From: Synechococcus sp. RedBA-s
Lineage (GTDB): Bacteria; Cyanobacteriota; Cyanobacteriia; PCC-6307; Cyanobiaceae
Direction: 5' to 3'
Assembly (NCBI RefSeq): GCF_024345495.1
Contig: NZ_JAGQBF010000006.1
Location: forward strand, 1 to 64,000
Length of the DNA: 64,000 bases
Part shown: piece after piece, positions 9,097 through 18,711 of the stretch
Layout: each line of letters begins with the position of its first letter
How positions within the stretch are numbered: position 1 is the first letter of the stretch
The notes under the pieces: generated by a model
Database searches by the model: none
What the model was told of the DNA's origin: nothing
What the model saw: only the letters and a program-made list of their open reading frames with translations
Translations under genes and position numbers: made by a program

Positions 9097-10290
9097 TCAG
9101 GAGTCCCGCTTCTTCGCCCACGGGGGCAGATCGATGAACACCCGAGTGCCCTGCTCGAGCCCTGTGATGATCTGGGTGTTGCGGCCACTGCTGGAGCCCA
9201 GGGTCACCGGCTGAAAGCGGGGCTGGTTGTCCTTGCCCACCAGCAGCACGCCCGGTTTGCCTTCCTCGGTGACCACCGCCACGGTGGGCACCAGCGTCTG
9301 GGGCGGCAGGGTGCCGGTCTGGAAGTTGATGTCGGCGGTCATGCCGATGCGCAGCAGGTTGTTGGGGTCGCTGAGGGAGAGCTTCACCTCGAAAGAGGTG
9401 ACGTTGTTGTTCTTCACCGCCCGCGGTGCCACCTGGATCACCCGGGCGGCGAAGCGCTTGTCGGGGAAGGCATCCACCCGCACGCTGGCGCTCTGGCCGA
9501 TGCTGATGCGGCCGATGTCGTTCTCAGGCACTTTGGCGACCACCTCCAGCCCCTGGGCCAGCTCTACCACCGAGGAGCTGGAGGCACCGGCATTGGCGGA
9601 AGCGGACGTGGTGGGGGTCACGAAGGCGCCGGGATCGGCGAAGCGTTGGGTGATCAAGCCATCGAAGGGGGCCCGGATCGTCAGTTCCCCCCTCTCCACC
9701 GTGCGTTGGCTGAAACGCTTGCGAGCCGCGTCGAGGGAGGCCCCGGCGGTGAGGGCCCGGGTGCGGAACGAAACGATGTCGTCCTCGCTGATGGCCCCTT
9801 CGGCGAACAGCTTGAGGCGGCGTTCGTAGTCGGAGCGGGCGCGGATTTCCTCGGCTTCCGCCAGGCGCACCTGGGCCCCCAGTTCCAGCTCCCGCTGGCG
9901 CAGGTCACCGCTGTCCATCAGGGCGATGGGCTGGCCCTTGCTCACCCGGTCGCCTTCATCCACGAACAGCGATTCGAGCACTCCGCCGCGTTTGGGGCTC
10001 ACGTTGACGCTGCGACCCGCCTCCAGCTCACCGCTGGCACTCACCACCCCCGGCAGGGTGCCCCGCTGGGCCACCACGGTGAAATCGGCGAGGTTGCTGC
10101 GTTTGGCGGCCTGGCGCTGGCGCTGCCAGATGGCCACGCCGCCCACCACCAGCACCAGGGCCACAGCACCGGCCGCCCAGCGCCGCCAATGGCGGCGCGG
10201 AGCCAGACCGCCGGTCCCTGGGGCGCCCGCGCTCAATCCGGAGGGCAGCGGAGCCTGTAGCGGCTTCGGGGCTGGGGGTTGTTCGAGCAT
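9097..10290 (-). CDS. Efflux periplasmic adaptor (HlyD/MacA-type membrane fusion protein)
   Basis: The 397-residue protein has a short cytoplasmic Pro-rich start, one membrane helix at about 38-56 ([17 protein letters not shown]), then a split barrel-sandwich domain ([20 protein letters not shown] and [20 protein letters not shown]). A helical hairpin and a beta-barrel with IGMTADINF follow. Such adaptors link an inner-membrane pump to an outer-membrane channel. No ABC permease or ATPase is adjacent, so the partner must be elsewhere. Substrate unknown. Confidence 0.88.
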   Translation of the reverse strand: MLEQPPAPKPLQAPLPSGLSAGAPGTGGLAPRRHWRRWAAGAVALVLVVGGVAIWQRQRQAAKRSNLADFTVVAQRGTLPGVVSASGELEAGRSVNVSPKRGGVLESLFVDEGDRVSKGQPIALMDSGDLRQRELELGAQVRLAEAEEIRARSDYERRLKLFAEGAISEDDIVSFRTRALTAGASLDAARKRFSQRTVERGELTIRAPFDGLITQRFADPGAFVTPTTSASANAGASSSSVVELAQGLEVVAKVPENDIGRISIGQSASVRVDAFPDKRFAARVIQVAPRAVKNNNVTSFEVKLSLSDPNNLLRIGMTADINFQTGTLPPQTLVPTVAVVTEEGKPGVLLVGKDNQPRFQPVTLGSSSGRNTQIITGLEQGTRVFIDLPPWAKKRDS

Positions 10291-10394
10291 CCGCGTGGCG
10301 ATGGACGTGCTCCGTTGACTGAGACCAGTCTTCCTGGTGTTGTCCCCAACTGTGGCCCCGGTCCATGGAGGGGGGCCCGTCTAGATTCCAGGCC

Positions 10395-11486
10395 ATGCTC
10401 AAAGCCGGAATCGTGGGGCTGCCCAACGTGGGCAAGTCCACCCTGTTCAACGCCCTGGTGGCCAACGCCCAGGCCCAGGCGGCCAATTTCCCCTTCTGTA
10501 CGATCGAGCCCAACGTGGGCAGCGTGGCGGTGCCTGATCCGCGGCTGAAGATGCTCTCGAATGTGTCCAGCTCCCGTGAGATCGTGCCCACCCGGGTGGA
10601 GTTCGTCGACATCGCCGGGCTGGTGAAGGGGGCCAGCCAGGGGGAGGGCCTGGGCAATAAGTTCCTCGCCAACATTCGCGAGGTCGACGCGATCGTGCAC
10701 GTGGTGCGCTGCTTTGAGGACGACGACGTGATCCACGTGTCGGGTGATGTGGTTCCGGTGCGGGATGCCGAAGTGATCAACCTGGAGCTGGGCCTGGCCG
10801 ATCTCGGCCAGATCGAGAAGCGCCGCGAGCGCCTCAAGAAACAGGCGCGCACCAGTAAGGAGGCCCAGGTCGAGGATGCCGCGCTAGCGCGGATCCAGGC
10901 GGAGCTGGAGCGGGGCGGTGCCGCCCGCAACGTGGAGCTGGGGGAGGAGGAGGCCCCGATGCTCAAGCCCCTGGGGCTGCTCACCGCCAAACCGATCATC
11001 TACGCCACCAACGTCTCGGAAGACGACCTGGCCGGCGGCAATGCATTCAGCCGCTCCGTGGAGGAGCTGGCCGGCCGGGAAGGTGCCGGCGCCGTTCGCA
11101 TCTCAGCCCAGGTGGAGGCGGAACTGATCGAGCTCGGTGAGGCCGAGCGCGGCGATTACCTGGAGGGCCTCGGGGTGAGCGAGGGCGGCCTGCAGAGCCT
11201 GATCCACGCCACCTACCGTCTGCTGGGCCTGCGCACCTACTTCACCACCGGTGAGAAGGAAACCCGCGCCTGGACGATCACCGCCGGCATGACTGCCCCC
11301 CAGGCCGCCGGGGTGATCCACACCGACTTCGAGCGCGGCTTCATCCGCGCCCAGACCGTGGCCTATGCCCAGCTGCTGGAGGCCGGCTCCCTGCCGGAAG
11401 CCCGCAACCGCGGCTGGCTGCGCAGCGAGGGTAAGGAGTATGTGGTGCAGGAGGGCGATGTGATGGAGTTCCTCTTCAACGTCTGA
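10395..11486 (+). CDS. ychF: Redox-regulated ATPase/GTPase YchF
   Basis: The 363-residue Obg-family P-loop protein binds ribosomes and hydrolyses ATP. The G1 motif GLPNVGKST is at residues 8-16, the switch region FCTIEPNVG follows, and G3 is [18 protein letters not shown] coiled-coil hairpin and the C-terminal TGS-like domain ([19 protein letters not shown], ending [13 protein letters not shown]) complete it. In the G4 position the protein has NVSE rather than NKxD, the hallmark of ATP-preferring YchF. The frame extends to 10365, but the ATG at 10395 starts the conserved MLKAGIVG. Confidence 0.96.
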   Translation: MLKAGIVGLPNVGKSTLFNALVANAQAQAANFPFCTIEPNVGSVAVPDPRLKMLSNVSSSREIVPTRVEFVDIAGLVKGASQGEGLGNKFLANIREVDAIVHVVRCFEDDDVIHVSGDVVPVRDAEVINLELGLADLGQIEKRRERLKKQARTSKEAQVEDAALARIQAELERGGAARNVELGEEEAPMLKPLGLLTAKPIIYATNVSEDDLAGGNAFSRSVEELAGREGAGAVRISAQVEAELIELGEAERGDYLEGLGVSEGGLQSLIHATYRLLGLRTYFTTGEKETRAWTITAGMTAPQAAGVIHTDFERGFIRAQTVAYAQLLEAGSLPEARNRGWLRSEGKEYVVQEGDVMEFLFNV

Positions 11487-11546
11487 GTCGAAGGCTCGGC
11501 GCTCGTGTCTTTCGGGCTCGAGACCCCTGTGACCGGATTCCAGCAC

Positions 11547-12278
11547 TCAGGACCACTCCAGGTCGGGGAGGCCGCGGAAGGCCTGGCGGACTCCACTGCT
11601 CCAGCCGCTGCTCAGGGCGGCGAAGTAGGGGTCACCGTCGAGGAAGCGGCGCCGGTGCTGAATGGCCAGGCTGTCGCGCCTGTACCAGATCAGATCGATC
11701 GGCATGCCCACCGACAGATTGCTGCGCATGGTGGAATCGAAGGACACCAGCACGCACTTGGTGGCATCCGCCATCGTCGTGGCCGGGGTGATGACTCGGT
11801 CGATGATCGGCTTGCCGTATTTGGCTTCGCCGGTCTGCAGGAAGGGCGTGTCCTCGCCGGCTTCGATGAAGTTGCCTTCGGCGTAGATGCGGAACAGTCG
11901 CGGGGCTTCTCCTTTGATCTGGCCGCCGAGGATGAAGGAGGCGTTGAAGGTCAGCGCACTGCCTTCCAGGGAGGGGGCGTCGCGAAGCTCGATCTCGCGC
12001 ATGGCATCCGACACCAGCAGGGCCACGTCGAACAGGGTCTGGGCGGTCCAGAGGGTCGCGGGTGCGTCGTTGCGGCTGGCCCGTTGCTTCAGCAGGCTCA
12101 CCACCGCCTGGGTGCCGGCCAGGCTGCCGGAACTGAGCAGAACGATCACCCGATCACCGGGCCGCTCGAAGGTGGTCATCTTGCAGAACCTGGCGAAATC
12201 ATCGACACCGGCGTTGGTGCGTGAATCGGAGGCCATCACCAGTCCCTCCTGCAGCAGCATGCCCACGCAATAGGTCAC
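11547..12278 (-). CDS. Anbu-type proteasome-like protease
   Basis: The 243-residue protein belongs to the bacterial ancestral beta-subunit (Anbu) branch of N-terminal nucleophile hydrolases. I set the start at the GTG at 12278 because the next codon is Thr, giving M-TYCVGMLL, so Thr becomes the catalytic N-terminal nucleophile as in Anbu. The frame runs on to 12371 but that start would bury the Thr. The core ASDSRTNAGVDD follows with the conserved Asp. In many bacteria Anbu sits with a transglutaminase and an ATP-grasp protein; none is adjacent here. Substrates unknown. Confidence 0.86.
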   Translation of the reverse strand: MTYCVGMLLQEGLVMASDSRTNAGVDDFARFCKMTTFERPGDRVIVLLSSGSLAGTQAVVSLLKQRASRNDAPATLWTAQTLFDVALLVSDAMREIELRDAPSLEGSALTFNASFILGGQIKGEAPRLFRIYAEGNFIEAGEDTPFLQTGEAKYGKPIIDRVITPATTMADATKCVLVSFDSTMRSNLSVGMPIDLIWYRRDSLAIQHRRRFLDGDPYFAALSSGWSSGVRQAFRGLPDLEWS

Positions 12279-12389
12279 GGCCGGCTCATCCCTAAGGCCG
12301 AACCATTGTTGCGGCGCGCCCGCCGCTGCGTCTGTGCCGGCAACGCCCCCGGTCAGGGGGGACAATGTCATGAGCTGCAGTGGCCGGTG

Positions 12390-12638
12390 ATGCCCTCATC
12401 CCAGACGTCCCCCGCCAACGACCCTGAAGCGGCCATCGATCCGGCCGCTCCCGCCGATCACCCCCACAATTTCGAGGTCCAGAAGGAACTGCACCAGCGG
12501 ATCCGCAATGACCCCGACTACGACGACTGGGAATACGGCACTGAGCCGCTGCCCCATGAGTCGGAAGCCTGGATCCGTGCCCAGAAGGCCAAGACCCAGG
12601 TCAACGATCAGGTCAACGACCAGGTCGATGAGCCCTGA
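12390..12638 (+). CDS. Conserved hypothetical small acidic protein
   Basis: An 82-residue soluble protein with no family that I recognise. The N-terminus is Ala/Pro-rich and the central part NDPDYDDWEYGTEPLPHES is strongly acidic and looks conserved. The end contains a short tandem repeat (QVND twice, then QVDEP) encoded by repeated DNA. The start at the ATG at 12390 is a choice; the frame continues upstream to 12306 across the divergent protease promoter. It lies between the Anbu gene and a convergent MFS gene. Confidence 0.6.
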   Translation: MPSSQTSPANDPEAAIDPAAPADHPHNFEVQKELHQRIRNDPDYDDWEYGTEPLPHESEAWIRAQKAKTQVNDQVNDQVDEP

Positions 12639-12660
12639 GGGCTCCCCACGTCCACGGGGA

Positions 12661-13935
12661 TCAGGGCCTTGGTTGGATCTGCCGCTGAGCGGCATGGGGA
12701 TGGAAGCGGCTCAGCTCACCCACCAACAGCAATCCCAGCAGGCTCAGCAGCGTCATCAGCAGCCAGAGGCCGGCCCCGTGCCTCTGGTTCTCCAGCAACC
12801 AGCCACCCACCAGGGGGGCCACGAAGGAGCTGATGGCGAAGCACTGGGAAAACAGGGCCAGGGCCATCCCCTGATGGGACGCCGGGGTGACCTCGATCAC
12901 AGCTTCGCTAGCGGTGGGCAGGAAGGCCGCCGCCGCTGCCGCCAGAGGCAGCTGGGCCAGCACCAGCAGGGGCAGGCTCTGCCAGCCCAGGGCGGAGAGG
13001 GCCAGCAGCAGGCTGCCAAGGGCGAAGCCCAGCAGGCTCCAGCCCAGACCGAAGGCCACCGGCCGCTGCGCCAGCCAACGCCCCAGGGGCCACTGCAGCA
13101 GCAGCAGCAAGCTGAGCTGCAGGCCCAGCAGCAGGGCCCCGAGGCTCTCGCTCAGCGGCGCCCGCGCCAGCCCGCCCCGCACCAGATCCAGTGGCAGGGC
13201 GCTCTGCAGCAGCGACAGCATCGCTGTGGCCAGCAGGGTCACCCCCAGCAGGGGCAGCAGTGGTTTCACCCATTGGCGCCAGGGAAGCCGGCGCTCCAGC
13301 TGGCTGGCGGCTGCCGCCATGGGCAGGGGTGAGCGCAGAAGCAGGCTGATCACCACCAGCATGCAGGCGATGTCGAGCAGATAGATGCCGCGCAGGTGCT
13401 GGCTGCCGGCCAGGAGGGCTCCCAGCAGCACCCCCAGGGCTGCACCCAGAGCATCTCCGGTGCGCACCAGGGCATAGGCGCGGCTGCTGGGCAGGGGTGG
13501 CGCACTCAGGGGCACCGCCAGCTCGATTGCCGGCCAGTAGATCCCCATCGCCAGTCCCAGCAGCAACTGCCCCAGCACATAGGCGGCGAAGGTGTCAGCG
13601 CTGAACAGCCGGCTGTCGGCCACCACCGAGATCAGTGCCGCCAGCAGCACCGGCCGGGTGGTGCTGAGGCCATGGTCGAGCCACCAGCCGCTCAGCAGCC
13701 GCCCGACGGTGCCGGCCAGGGCCGCGGCGGCCAGCCCCTGACCCACCGCCAGGGCCGAGAACTGCGCCTGATGGAACACCACCGGCGTGAGATAGAGGAT
13801 CCCGCCGGCCCCGAAGCTGCCCACCAGGCGGATCACGGTCAGTTCGCGCAGCGGCGCGGGAAACTGGAGCCACCAGATTGGTTGACTTGCTCCTGCCTGC
13901 GGCTCTGTCACAACACGTTCGTCGGGGGCTGGCAC
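12661..13935 (-). CDS. Major facilitator superfamily transporter
   Basis: The 424-residue integral membrane protein has about 12 hydrophobic segments. The MFS motif between helices 2 and 3 is seen as GTVGRLLSGWWLDHG, and a duplicated arrangement follows after a central loop near residue 210. It probably exports or imports a small molecule by proton coupling, but the substrate cannot be read from sequence. The start region overlaps the divergent DUF1400 gene by about 58 bases, so one of the two starts may be annotated too far out. Confidence 0.85.
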   Translation of the reverse strand: MPAPDERVVTEPQAGASQPIWWLQFPAPLRELTVIRLVGSFGAGGILYLTPVVFHQAQFSALAVGQGLAAAALAGTVGRLLSGWWLDHGLSTTRPVLLAALISVVADSRLFSADTFAAYVLGQLLLGLAMGIYWPAIELAVPLSAPPLPSSRAYALVRTGDALGAALGVLLGALLAGSQHLRGIYLLDIACMLVVISLLLRSPLPMAAAASQLERRLPWRQWVKPLLPLLGVTLLATAMLSLLQSALPLDLVRGGLARAPLSESLGALLLGLQLSLLLLLQWPLGRWLAQRPVAFGLGWSLLGFALGSLLLALSALGWQSLPLLVLAQLPLAAAAAAFLPTASEAVIEVTPASHQGMALALFSQCFAISSFVAPLVGGWLLENQRHGAGLWLLMTLLSLLGLLLVGELSRFHPHAAQRQIQPRP

Positions 13936-15485
13936 TGCTGGCCAGTCTGCTGCTGGGCACGGCGTCGCCGCTGCTGCTGGCCCCAGCCCGGGCGGCCGAC
14001 CGCCTTGATGTGCGGCTCGATGGCCTCTCGCTGCCCATCGACCTGCACCAGCTCGAGGCCTGGAGCCTCGATCCGACGGGCAGCCGCAATGAACTGGGGA
14101 TCTGGCTTGAGCTGCTTGACAGCAGCAGCCGCGAGGATCTGTTGAGCCTGCTGCGATCCCCCCTGCTGCCCGATCGCGGTTTCGCCCTGCAGCTGCTGCA
14201 GAGTTGGGCGGGCCGTCAGGTGCTCGAGGCGGTGGGGGAACTGTTCGCCGGTGGCAAGCCCGGCAGTGGCGTGCTGCTGCTCAACACCCTGCGCGAGCGC
14301 CTGCTGCGGCCCGAACCAATCCGGTTCGTGGACCTGCTGCAGGCGGTGCCCACGCCCCAGCTCACCCTTGATCTCGATGGTCTGCTGCAGCTCGCGGCCC
14401 TCTGGCGGCGGCAGCTGGAGGAGCAGACGCTGGCGCTGAAGCAGTTGCGGGACCTGCCGCTGCGCCTCCGCCAGGAGTCGGAGACCGGTGCAAAGCTGGC
14501 GGCGATTCAGCCCGACCCCAGGCCCAGGGCCATCGCCCTGACGGTGTCCCACAGGCCAGTCCCGCTGGAGCTGGAGCTCTGGCCGGCCGTCGCACCCCGC
14601 CAGCGCTCCTGGGTGCTGCTGATGCCGGGACTCGGGGGCAGCAGCGCCCAGCTGGGTTGGTTGGCCAGGGGCCTGGCCGCCCGGGGCTGGCCGGTGCTGA
14701 TGATCGAGCACCCAGGCAGCAACGAGGCGGCGGTGCGCCAGATGCTCGATGGCCAGCGCCCCCCGCCGGGGGCTGAAACCCTGCCCGATCGCCTGGCTGA
14801 TGTGGAGGCGGTGCTGGGGGCAGAGCGGCAGGGAAAGATCCCTGGACTTGGAGACTCCGTGGTGTTGATGGGCCACTCCCTGGGAGGGCTTTCGGCCCTG
14901 TTGGCCAGCGGCCTGCGCCCGGCTCCGGGCCTGGCCCGCCGCTGCGAGCGGGCTCTGGATGTGATCCCCCTGATCAACATCTCCAGGCTGCTGCAGTGCC
15001 AGCTCCAGGAGGTGCCCCTGCCGGAGCTGGCGAGCGCTCGGCCCGTAATGCTGGCCGCCGTGGTGAGCTTCAATGGCTTCGGCAGTCTGCTCTGGCCTGG
15101 CCGCGGTCTGGAACGCCTCAAGGCACCGCTGCTGATCACCGGCGGTGGGCTGGATCTGGTCACCCCGCCGGTGAGCGAACAGCTGGCGCTGTTTCTGCAG
15201 CACCCCGATCCCCGCAGCCGCCTGGTGATGGTGGAGGGCGGCAGCCATTTTTCCGTGGTGCGCGTCAAGGAGCAGGAGCAGGCCCTCTGGCGGCTCGGCG
15301 ATGGCCTGGTGGGGGTGGAGCCGGTGCGGGTTCAGGAGTTGCTGCTCAGCCTCACCTCCGATTTTCTCTCGTCGGTGGACGCCACTATTCCGATGGCCCC
15401 GCAGCGGCGCAGCCGTGATGGCGTCACGGCCTACGTGCTCGATGGCGCCAATGCCCGGCGTTGGCGCCGCCGGATCGGCCCCTGA
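13878..15485 (+). CDS. DUF1400-type alpha/beta hydrolase, exported
   Basis: The 535-residue protein has a signal-like N-terminus (LALLASLLLGTASPLLLAPARA), an N-terminal DUF1400-like helical domain (about 42-150, with RLDVRLDGLSLPIDLHQLE), then an alpha/beta hydrolase domain. The nucleophile elbow GHSLGG (Ser near 332), an Asp in GGGLDLVTPPVSEQ and a His in EGGSHFSVV form the expected triad. Related cyanobacterial proteins are annotated as putative lipases or dienelactone hydrolases. The start is TTG with GGAG eight bases upstream. Substrate unknown. Confidence 0.8.
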   Translation: MVDLLLPAALSQHVRRGLALLASLLLGTASPLLLAPARAADRLDVRLDGLSLPIDLHQLEAWSLDPTGSRNELGIWLELLDSSSREDLLSLLRSPLLPDRGFALQLLQSWAGRQVLEAVGELFAGGKPGSGVLLLNTLRERLLRPEPIRFVDLLQAVPTPQLTLDLDGLLQLAALWRRQLEEQTLALKQLRDLPLRLRQESETGAKLAAIQPDPRPRAIALTVSHRPVPLELELWPAVAPRQRSWVLLMPGLGGSSAQLGWLARGLAARGWPVLMIEHPGSNEAAVRQMLDGQRPPPGAETLPDRLADVEAVLGAERQGKIPGLGDSVVLMGHSLGGLSALLASGLRPAPGLARRCERALDVIPLINISRLLQCQLQEVPLPELASARPVMLAAVVSFNGFGSLLWPGRGLERLKAPLLITGGGLDLVTPPVSEQLALFLQHPDPRSRLVMVEGGSHFSVVRVKEQEQALWRLGDGLVGVEPVRVQELLLSLTSDFLSSVDATIPMAPQRRSRDGVTAYVLDGANARRWRRRIGP

Positions 15486-15497
15486 AGAAGGCGCCGC

Positions 15498-16517
15498 TCA
15501 GAAGCGGATGCGAGGGTCCAGCACTGCCACCAGCATGTCCACCGTCACGCTCACCAGCACCACCAAGGCCGCCACCACCACCACGATGCCCTGCACCAGG
15601 GGGTAGTCGCGCTGGCCGATGGCCTCCTGCAGCCGGAAGGCGATGCCGGGCCAGGAGTAGGTGACCTCGATCAGCAGGGCGCCACCGATCAGCGAAGCCA
15701 CGGTGATGCCGGTGATCGTGAGCACGGGCAACAGGGCATTGGGCAGGGCATGGCGTAGCACCACCCGGGTTTCGCTGAGGCCACGGCTGCGGGCCGCCTC
15801 CACGTAGTCGGAACGCAGCACCCGCCTCAGGTTGAGGCGCAGGGCGTTGGCGAAGATACCGCTGAGGAGCAGGCCGAGGGTGGAGGCGGGCAGCACCAGG
15901 TGCCGCAGGCTGCCGGCCAGCTGCTGGAGATTGGCGGCGCGCAGGCTGTCGAGCAGGTAGAAGCCGCTGCCGCTGGGGGGCATCAGAGTGGCGGGGAAGC
16001 GCCCGCCCACCGGAAACCACCCCAGCCAGACGGCAAAGATCAGCTGGATCACCATCGCCGCCCAGAAGGGCGGCAGGGCGTAGGTGCCGATGCCGTAGAG
16101 GCGTCCGGCCAGGTCGAGCTTGCCCTCGGGGCGGGCGATGCCGCTGAAGCCCACCGCCAGCCCCAGCACCGCCGCGATCAGCAGCGCACACAGCCCCAGC
16201 TCCAGGCTGGCCGGCAGGTTCTGGCGGATCACGTCCAGCACCGGGGTCTGGTTGGTGAGCGATTCGCCCAGATTGCCCCTGAGTAGATCGGCGAGGAAGT
16301 GGCCGTACTGAGCGGGCAGGGGTTGGTCGAGCCCCAGCTGCTGGCGCAGGGCCTGCCGTGCCGCCTCCGGTGCCCGGGTGCCCAGAAGGGCGTCGATGGG
16401 ATCCCCCGGGGCCAGCCGCAGCAGCAGAAACACCAGGGTGGCGATCAGCCAGAGCATCACTGGGGCGAGCAGCAGCCGACTGCCCAGATAGCCCAGCAGC
16501 TGGCGGCGACGGCTCAT
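15498..16517 (-). CDS. Peptide/nickel-type ABC transporter permease (DppB family)
   Basis: The 339-residue permease has six hydrophobic segments. The DppB/OppB pattern is complete: an N-terminal helix, the periplasmic loop with LAPGDPIDALLG and QLGLDQPLPAQYGHFLADL, and the EAA-type coupling loop YVEAARSRGLSETRVVLRHALPNAL. It forms the membrane channel with a second permease of DppC type. That partner and the two ATPases are not in this window. Its ATG overlaps the stop of the binding-protein gene by 4 bases. Confidence 0.92.
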   Translation of the reverse strand: MSRRRQLLGYLGSRLLLAPVMLWLIATLVFLLLRLAPGDPIDALLGTRAPEAARQALRQQLGLDQPLPAQYGHFLADLLRGNLGESLTNQTPVLDVIRQNLPASLELGLCALLIAAVLGLAVGFSGIARPEGKLDLAGRLYGIGTYALPPFWAAMVIQLIFAVWLGWFPVGGRFPATLMPPSGSGFYLLDSLRAANLQQLAGSLRHLVLPASTLGLLLSGIFANALRLNLRRVLRSDYVEAARSRGLSETRVVLRHALPNALLPVLTITGITVASLIGGALLIEVTYSWPGIAFRLQEAIGQRDYPLVQGIVVVVAALVVLVSVTVDMLVAVLDPRIRF

Positions 16518-18109
16518 GGCGCTGGCCTCGCAGCTGACTGCCGCTGCTGCAGTTGGCTGAGCACCACGCGGCCGGAGCCATCGAACACCGGGGTGCTCAG
16601 TCCGGCCTGGGCCCAGGCCCGCGGCGCCACCAGCCAGACCGGGATGTAGGGGGCGGCGGCGGCGGTTTCACGCTGCAGGCGCTGCAGCAGCTCTATTCGC
16701 TCCCGTCCCTGCAGGCTCTGACTGCGGCGCAGCTCCTCGTTCAGGCCGGGGCGGGTCCAGAAGCTGCCGCTCGCGGCACTGGGACCCTCCAGGCAGCGCT
16801 GGCCCACGGCCTTGTCGCAGCCCAGCAGTGGCTGCAGATAGTTGTCGGCGTCGGGGAAGTCGCCCATCCACTCCAGCAGGATCGAGGCGAAAGCCCCCTC
16901 GCCGAGCTGACGGTAGGCCGTGGTGGATTCCATTCCGCTCACCTCCAGCACGATGCAGTCACCCAGATCCCGGCGCAGCTGTTCCTTCCAGATCAGGGCG
17001 AAGAGCTTGTCGGCGGGAATGTTGGAGCGGAAGGTGAAGGGCAGGTTCAGCGTCTTGCCCCGGCAGTAGCCGGCCTGCTCGAACAGCCGTCGGGCTTCCG
17101 CCGGGTCAAAGGCGGGCCAGGCCTCGGGTTCGGAGCCGCTCAGGCTGGGGGGCACCAGATCCCGCAGTGGTGGCCGCAGGCCATGGGTCACCCGCTGGCT
17201 GATCAGCTCGTGATCGAGGCTGTGGGCAATGGCACGGCGCACCAGCGGGTTCTTGAGGGGCGGCTGGTCGCTCAGCAGGGTCAGGTAGCCGATCTCCAGG
17301 GCCGGACCCACCCCTTCGAGCAGGCGCCCCCGCTGGGCGTCCTGGTGTAGGGAGAGCTGCTGGTCGCCCTCCAGACTGGTCGAGAGCAGCACATCCACCT
17401 CGCCGCTGCGCAGGGCCCCGTAGAGGGCGGTGGAGTTGCTGAGGTTGACCAGATCCAGCCCGCTGTTGGCAGGAGGCTCTCCCCAGTAGTCCTTGAAGGG
17501 CTCCAGACGCTGCTGCTGGTCGGCGAAGAAGGTGAGCCTGTAGGGGCCCGTGCCCACGAAGCGATCATTGAGGAAGCGCTTGTCGTGGCTGCGGTAGGCG
17601 GTGGGGGAGAGGGGCGTGAGACTGACGGCGCTCAGCAGCTGGGGCAGGGCGGTGAAGGGGCGCCGCAGCTTCAGCTCCAGTTCATGGCTGCCGCTGGCGC
17701 GCACCGCAACGATCCGGTCCCCCAGCAGGTAGCTGAGCTTGCCGATCGCCAGAAAGCGCTCCAGGGTGAACACCATGGCGGCGGCATCAAAGGGGGTGCC
17801 GTCGTGGAAGCGCACCCCCTGCCGCAGTGGCACCCAGGCGGTGAGCCGATCTGGGCTCATCCGCGGCAAAGCCGTGGCCAGACGGGGCTGCAGCTCGCCC
17901 CTGGCATCGATGGCATAGAGCGGATCACCGAGGGCGCTGATCAGTTGCAGGGCCCCGAAGCTGTAGGTGGCGGCCGGGTCCACCGAGTCGATCCGGGTGC
18001 GGCTGCCCACCACCAACCTCCCACTGGGCCGCTGGGGCTGGCATCCCAGCAGCAGCACCAACAGGGCGGCCAGCAGGGAGAGCGAGCGCAACCCCTTCAA
18101 GGCAGGCAA
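16514..18109 (-). CDS. ABC transporter substrate-binding lipoprotein, SBP family 5
   Basis: The 531-residue protein begins with a lipoprotein signal (SLLAALLVLLLGC, lipobox Cys near residue 23) and is predicted to be tethered outside the plasma membrane. The SBP_bac_5 fold is seen in VDPAATYSFGALQLISALGDPLY, LRQGVRFHDGTPFDAAAMVFTLERF, VGTGPYRLTFF and NPLVRRAIAHSLDHELI. Family members bind peptides, nickel, glutathione or opines, and the ligand here is not predictable. It is coupled by ATGA to the downstream permease, and the other transporter parts are elsewhere. Confidence 0.92.
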   Translation of the reverse strand: MPALKGLRSLSLLAALLVLLLGCQPQRPSGRLVVGSRTRIDSVDPAATYSFGALQLISALGDPLYAIDARGELQPRLATALPRMSPDRLTAWVPLRQGVRFHDGTPFDAAAMVFTLERFLAIGKLSYLLGDRIVAVRASGSHELELKLRRPFTALPQLLSAVSLTPLSPTAYRSHDKRFLNDRFVGTGPYRLTFFADQQQRLEPFKDYWGEPPANSGLDLVNLSNSTALYGALRSGEVDVLLSTSLEGDQQLSLHQDAQRGRLLEGVGPALEIGYLTLLSDQPPLKNPLVRRAIAHSLDHELISQRVTHGLRPPLRDLVPPSLSGSEPEAWPAFDPAEARRLFEQAGYCRGKTLNLPFTFRSNIPADKLFALIWKEQLRRDLGDCIVLEVSGMESTTAYRQLGEGAFASILLEWMGDFPDADNYLQPLLGCDKAVGQRCLEGPSAASGSFWTRPGLNEELRRSQSLQGRERIELLQRLQRETAAAAPYIPVWLVAPRAWAQAGLSTPVFDGSGRVVLSQLQQRQSAARPAP

Positions 18110-18147
18110 AGCGTGCAGGATGCTCCTGAGTGCTCAGAGGCGCCCAT

Positions 18148-18420
18148 TCAAGACCGCGACGGGTAGCTCTGGGCCTGGGCCAGATGGTGCAGTTCCACCT
18201 GGCGGATCGACACCTCAAACACCGGAGAGCCGTTTCGTGCCAGGGGCCAGCGCCGCACCCAGCAGCGGTCGCGGGGTGCATCCACACCGATCACCTGATA
18301 CACACTGGAATGGGCTGGCTCGCCGATGGTCCAGGTGGACGCGGATTCGCCACTCGGGAGACCGGCGCTGATGGCCACATCGGTGGTGAGGTGAACGCAG
18401 TCACCCTGATGGAGGGTCAT
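18148..18420 (-). CDS. Conserved hypothetical protein, 90 residues
   Basis: A small soluble protein starting MTLHQGDCVHLTTDVAI, with beta-strand-like alternation (YQVIGVDAPRDRCWVRRW, SPVFEVSIRQVELHHLA) suggesting a compact beta barrel. I do not recognise the family. The ATG at 18420 was chosen over a longer frame to 18546 because the upstream part is Pro/Ser-rich and unstructured. It precedes the SBP gene by 38 bases on the same strand and may share its transcript. Confidence 0.6.
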   Translation of the reverse strand: MTLHQGDCVHLTTDVAISAGLPSGESASTWTIGEPAHSSVYQVIGVDAPRDRCWVRRWPLARNGSPVFEVSIRQVELHHLAQAQSYPSRS

Positions 18421-18711
18421 GGCGGTCGCGGGGTGGCGGGTTGAACGGCAGCCCTGATCAGGGCTGGCAGAGATGGGGGTCAGGGCTGGGTACCGGGCCG
18501 CTGAGGGGGAGTGGGGAAAGGCCGTTGTGGGCCAAGGGTTCCGCAAGGGTGTCTGAGCTGGAGTTCAATTTGGACAACGGGCCGGCTCAGGTGAGGGCAT
18601 CAGCATCCGGGGGGATGCGGAATGAATCCATCTTGACCCTGCCAGCCCCCGGCCCGTCAACAGCCGCGGCATGAGCACTCGTTCTGGCTGTCAGCAGGTC
18701 TGCTGATGCAC

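Noticed and set aside
13908-15248. Minus-strand frame of 446 codons opposite the DUF1400 hydrolase
   Set aside because: Gln/Ala-rich shadow of a real gene with a complete catalytic triad on the plus strand.
18441-18674. Possible 77-codon plus-strand gene in the gap before hom
   Set aside because: No ribosome site or recognisable sequence, and a Ser/Pro/Gly-rich translation; likely chance.
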